A stretch of DNA of 64,000 nt from Sphingobium sp. WTD-1. Its GTDB lineage: Bacteria > Pseudomonadota > Alphaproteobacteria > Sphingomonadales > Sphingomonadaceae. Below the pieces are notes generated by a model. The model saw nothing but the letters and a program-made list of their open reading frames with translations. It did not search any database and was not told where the DNA came from. Below, one piece after another: positions 61,816-64,000 of this stretch (position 1 is its first letter; each line of letters opens with the position of its first letter). The translations under genes and the position numbers were made by a program. Where the stretch lies: NCBI RefSeq assembly GCF_030128825.1, contig NZ_CP119127.1, positions 1,550,001 to 1,614,000 of the forward strand, written 5' to 3'.

Positions 61816-62085
61816 ATGCAGGATCTGCACATTCTCGATCGCCAGGACCAGATGGTCCCCGAAACCCCACATCTCACGCCGACCCAGATGAAGGTGATGC
61901 GCTGCGTCCACTCCGGCCTGCTCAACAAGCAGATCGCCTATGAGCTGGGCATGGCCGAAGCGACGGTGAAGGTCCATATGACCGCGCTGATGCGCAAGCT
62001 CAACGTCCGCAACCGCACCCAGGTCGCCATCGCCGCCAGCCATTTCGGCTGGATGCGCCCGGCGCTGAGCCGCGCCGCCGACTGA
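61816..62085 (+). CDS. Solo LuxR-type DNA-binding protein
   Basis: An 89-residue protein that is almost only a LuxR/GerE helix-turn-helix: HLTPTQMKVMRCVHSGLLNKQIAYELGMAEATVKVHMTALMRKLNVRNRTQVAIAA (about 20-75). The receiver or ligand domain is missing. A Shine-Dalgarno GGGAGAGGCAGG precedes the ATG. It could bind DNA on its own or pair with another LuxR protein. It heads the rightward oxidoreductase-lactonase run, 28 bp upstream of the next gene. Confidence 0.85.
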   Translation: MQDLHILDRQDQMVPETPHLTPTQMKVMRCVHSGLLNKQIAYELGMAEATVKVHMTALMRKLNVRNRTQVAIAASHFGWMRPALSRAAD

Positions 62086-62113
62086 AAATTGCCCTCTTGG
62101 CGGGAGACGCCGC

Positions 62114-63217
62114 ATGGATCGTTCGCGACGCGAGTTGATGGGGGGCATCGGCGCCGGGCTGGTGCTGGCCGGCATGGGCAGCACGGCTGCCTGCGCCGCG
62201 CCACAGCGCAAGCTGGGCTATGCCATTGTCGGCCTGGGCTATTATGCCACGCAGCAGATCATGCCCAATTTCGCCGGCTGCGAGCATGCGAAGCTGGTCG
62301 CGCTGGTCAGCGGCACGCCGGCCAAGCTGGCGCAATATGGCGACCAGTACGGCATCCCCAAGACGCATCACTACAGCTATGCCGATTTCGACCGCATCCG
62401 CGACAATCCCGATATCGACATCGTCTATATCGTCCTGCCCAACAGCCTCCATGCCGAATATAGCATCCGCGCCGCGCAGGCGGGCAAGCATGTGATGTGC
62501 GAGAAGCCGATGGCGGTGTCGGTGGCCGAATGCCAGGCGATGATCGCCGCCTGCGCCAAGGCCGGGCGCAAGCTGATGATCGGCTATCGCTCGCGCTTCG
62601 AACCCTATAATAAACTGGCGATCGAGCTCGCGCGGGGTGGCCATGTCGGGCCGACGCGGATCATCACCGCCGAACATGGCTTTCCGATCAAGGCCGGGCA
62701 ATGGCGGCTCGACAGGCCCCTGTCGGGCGGCGGATCGATGATGGATATCGGCATCTACAGCCTCAACGCCGCGCGCTACCTGACCGGCGAGGAGCCGGTG
62801 GAGGTGAGCGCCATCGCCAGCACCGACCGCAGCGACCCGCGCTTCGCCACCGTGGAAGACCGGATCGACTTCATGCTGCGCTTCCCGTCGGGCATCATCG
62901 CCAATTGCGTGTCGAGCTACAGCTCGGCCCATAATGGCTATCGGGTGGTCGGCACCCAGGGCTGGATCGATATGGAGCCCGCGACCCAATATAGCGGCCA
63001 GACGATGACGATCCGCAAGGATGGCGCGACCGCGCCGCGCACATTGGCAGCGCCGGCGAAGAACCAGTTTGCCGCCCAGCTCGACCATCTGCCCGAATGC
63101 ATCGCGAACGGCACCGCGCCGATCGTCGCGGGTGAGGAGGGGCTGGCCGACCTGCGCGTGATCGAGGCGATCTATCGCTCGGCGGCGGAGCATCGTTCGG
63201 TGAGCCTGCCCGCATGA
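62114..63217 (+). CDS. Gfo/Idh/MocA-family oxidoreductase, Tat-exported
   Basis: A 367-residue NAD(P)-dependent sugar dehydrogenase. The Tat signal is SRRELMGGIGAGLVLAGMG, with the arginine pair at residues 5-6. The Rossmann domain starts near residue 38 (LGYAIVGLGYYATQQIMP). The catalytic EKP motif is in GKHVMCEKPMAVSVAE, followed by GGSMMDIGIYSLNAARYL. Glucose-fructose oxidoreductase of Zymomonas is a periplasmic relative with a similar signal. It overlaps the lactonase start by four bases, so oxidation of a sugar to its lactone, then hydrolysis, is likely. Confidence 0.9.
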   Translation: MDRSRRELMGGIGAGLVLAGMGSTAACAAPQRKLGYAIVGLGYYATQQIMPNFAGCEHAKLVALVSGTPAKLAQYGDQYGIPKTHHYSYADFDRIRDNPDIDIVYIVLPNSLHAEYSIRAAQAGKHVMCEKPMAVSVAECQAMIAACAKAGRKLMIGYRSRFEPYNKLAIELARGGHVGPTRIITAEHGFPIKAGQWRLDRPLSGGGSMMDIGIYSLNAARYLTGEEPVEVSAIASTDRSDPRFATVEDRIDFMLRFPSGIIANCVSSYSSAHNGYRVVGTQGWIDMEPATQYSGQTMTIRKDGATAPRTLAAPAKNQFAAQLDHLPECIANGTAPIVAGEEGLADLRVIEAIYRSAAEHRSVSLPA

Positions 63218-64000
63218 TCGATCGTCGCACCCTGCTGGCCGGGATGGCCGCCCTGCCGCTGACCCACGCCCTGACCCATGGTCTGGCCCACGCCGCCGAG
63301 CTGCCCGCCGCACGGATCGACCGGATCGACCCCGCGCTCGACCGCATCATCGCGCCCGGCGCGCAGGTGGAGATAGTGGCGCAGGGCTATCGCTGGGCCG
63401 AGGGGCCGACCTGGGCCGCGCCGATCGACGCGCTGCTGTTCGGCGATCCGCCCTCCAACATCGTCTATCGCTGGACCCGCAAGGATGGCGTGTCGCCCTT
63501 CCTCTCGCCCTCCGGCCTGCAGACCGCGATCCCCAAGGAGATTCGCGAAGCCGGCCTTAACGGCATCGCGATCGACAGGGACGGCCATCTGGTCGGCGCC
63601 GACAGCGGCACGCGCGCGATCGTGCGGGTGGACCTCAAGACGAAGGCGCGGACCATCCTGGCCGACCGCTATCAGGGCAAGCGCTTCAACAGCCCCAATG
63701 ACCTGACCATCGCGGCCGATGGCAGCATCTATTTCAGCGATCCGCCCTATGGCCTGACCGATGGCGACACGTCATCGCTGCGCGAGATCGGTTTCAACGG
63801 CCTCTATCGACTGACGCCCGATGGCATGGTGACGCTGATCGACGGCAGCCATCGCCGGCCCAATGGCGTCACCCTCTCGCCCGACGGCCGCACGCTGTAT
63901 CTGGCTCTGTCGGACGAGAAGCGGCCGCAGGTTCTGGCCTATAGTCTGGGGGCCGACGGCATGCCCACGGGGCAGCGCCTGTTCCGCGACATGGCCAGGG
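63214..64000 (+). CDS. SMP-30/gluconolactonase-type lactonase (partial)
   Basis: At least 262 residues; the gene runs off the right edge in an open frame. Signal peptide-like DRRTLLAGMAALPLTHALTHGLAHAA with an arginine pair, then the six-bladed propeller starting VAQGYRWAEGPTWAAPIDALLFGDPPSN. The metal-binding Glu is in AEGPTW, and NSPNDLTIAADGSIYFSDPPYGL and RPNGVTLSPDGRTLYLA are typical. It should hydrolyse sugar lactones to aldonates. It follows the Gfo/Idh/MocA gene by a start-stop overlap (ATGA). Confidence 0.9.
   Translation, partial: MIDRRTLLAGMAALPLTHALTHGLAHAAELPAARIDRIDPALDRIIAPGAQVEIVAQGYRWAEGPTWAAPIDALLFGDPPSNIVYRWTRKDGVSPFLSPSGLQTAIPKEIREAGLNGIAIDRDGHLVGADSGTRAIVRVDLKTKARTILADRYQGKRFNSPNDLTIAADGSIYFSDPPYGLTDGDTSSLREIGFNGLYRLTPDGMVTLIDGSHRRPNGVTLSPDGRTLYLALSDEKRPQVLAYSLGADGMPTGQRLFRDMAR

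Overview
The window reads as one contiguous chromosomal stretch of a GC-rich alphaproteobacterium, most likely a member of the Sphingomonadaceae (Sphingobium, Sphingomonas or Novosphingobium type). The support is the gene content: an alphaproteobacterial SspB adaptor, an ATP12-family assembly chaperone, a DUF2585 protein, FixL/FixJ with an FNR-type regulator, PhaB, two large TonB-dependent receptors, and intergenic inverted repeats of a style common in sphingomonads. The genus is inferred from remembered protein resemblance, not from a search. I saw no rRNA, tRNA, CRISPR array, prophage or insertion sequence.

Layout. 0-14.5 kb is housekeeping: an MFS transporter fragment, a HerA-like ATPase, the envelope quality-control run degP-hflC-hflK, the Fe-S carrier ATPase Mrp, an isolated molybdopterin oxidoreductase subunit overlapping ferrochelatase, phaB, and an iron pair (tonB, piuC-like) behind a Fur-box-like palindrome. 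14.5-18.2 kb is a lower-GC accessory patch holding a REP-like element, an S41 peptidase and a divergent ArsR-type regulator that share a perfect palindrome, and two orphan proteins. 18.2-33.2 kb carries transporters, regulators, a fatty acid desaturase, the fluoride channel CrcB, an RluA-type pseudouridine synthase, a HAD phosphatase, an ATP12 chaperone, two L,D-transpeptidases and a histone-deacetylase-like hydrolase.

33.2-37.3 kb is a leftward histidine operon (hisB, a YciI-like gene, hisH, hisA, hisF, hisE). It is interrupted by two REP-like elements and by a small PEP-CTERM surface-protein gene. 37.4-43.9 kb is housekeeping again: sspB, fumC, gmk, a MidA-like methyltransferase and lgt.

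43.9-50.3 kb looks like one oxygen-response module: an FNR-type Fe-S regulator, FixJ, a soluble FixL with a haem-PAS signature, a universal stress protein, an acetyltransferase, OmpW and oxygen-independent HemN. Two kinds of shared DNA motif suggest the wiring. A FixJ-like motif lies in front of fnr and of the stress protein. Two tandem FNR-like boxes, 22 bp apart, lie between ompW and hemN.

50.3-64 kb is outer-membrane uptake and sugar metabolism: a FepA-like receptor, a LysR regulator, a second receptor, a secreted GH2 beta-galactosidase, a FadR-type GntR regulator, a gluconate-type permease, a solo LuxR DNA-binding protein, a Gfo/Idh/MocA oxidoreductase and a partial SMP-30 lactonase. Together these suggest release of galactosides, oxidation to lactones and handling of aldonates. 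The most unusual non-coding signals are two intergenic arrays of GCGACA repeats on an exact 11-bp period (about 14.49 and 59.16 kb).
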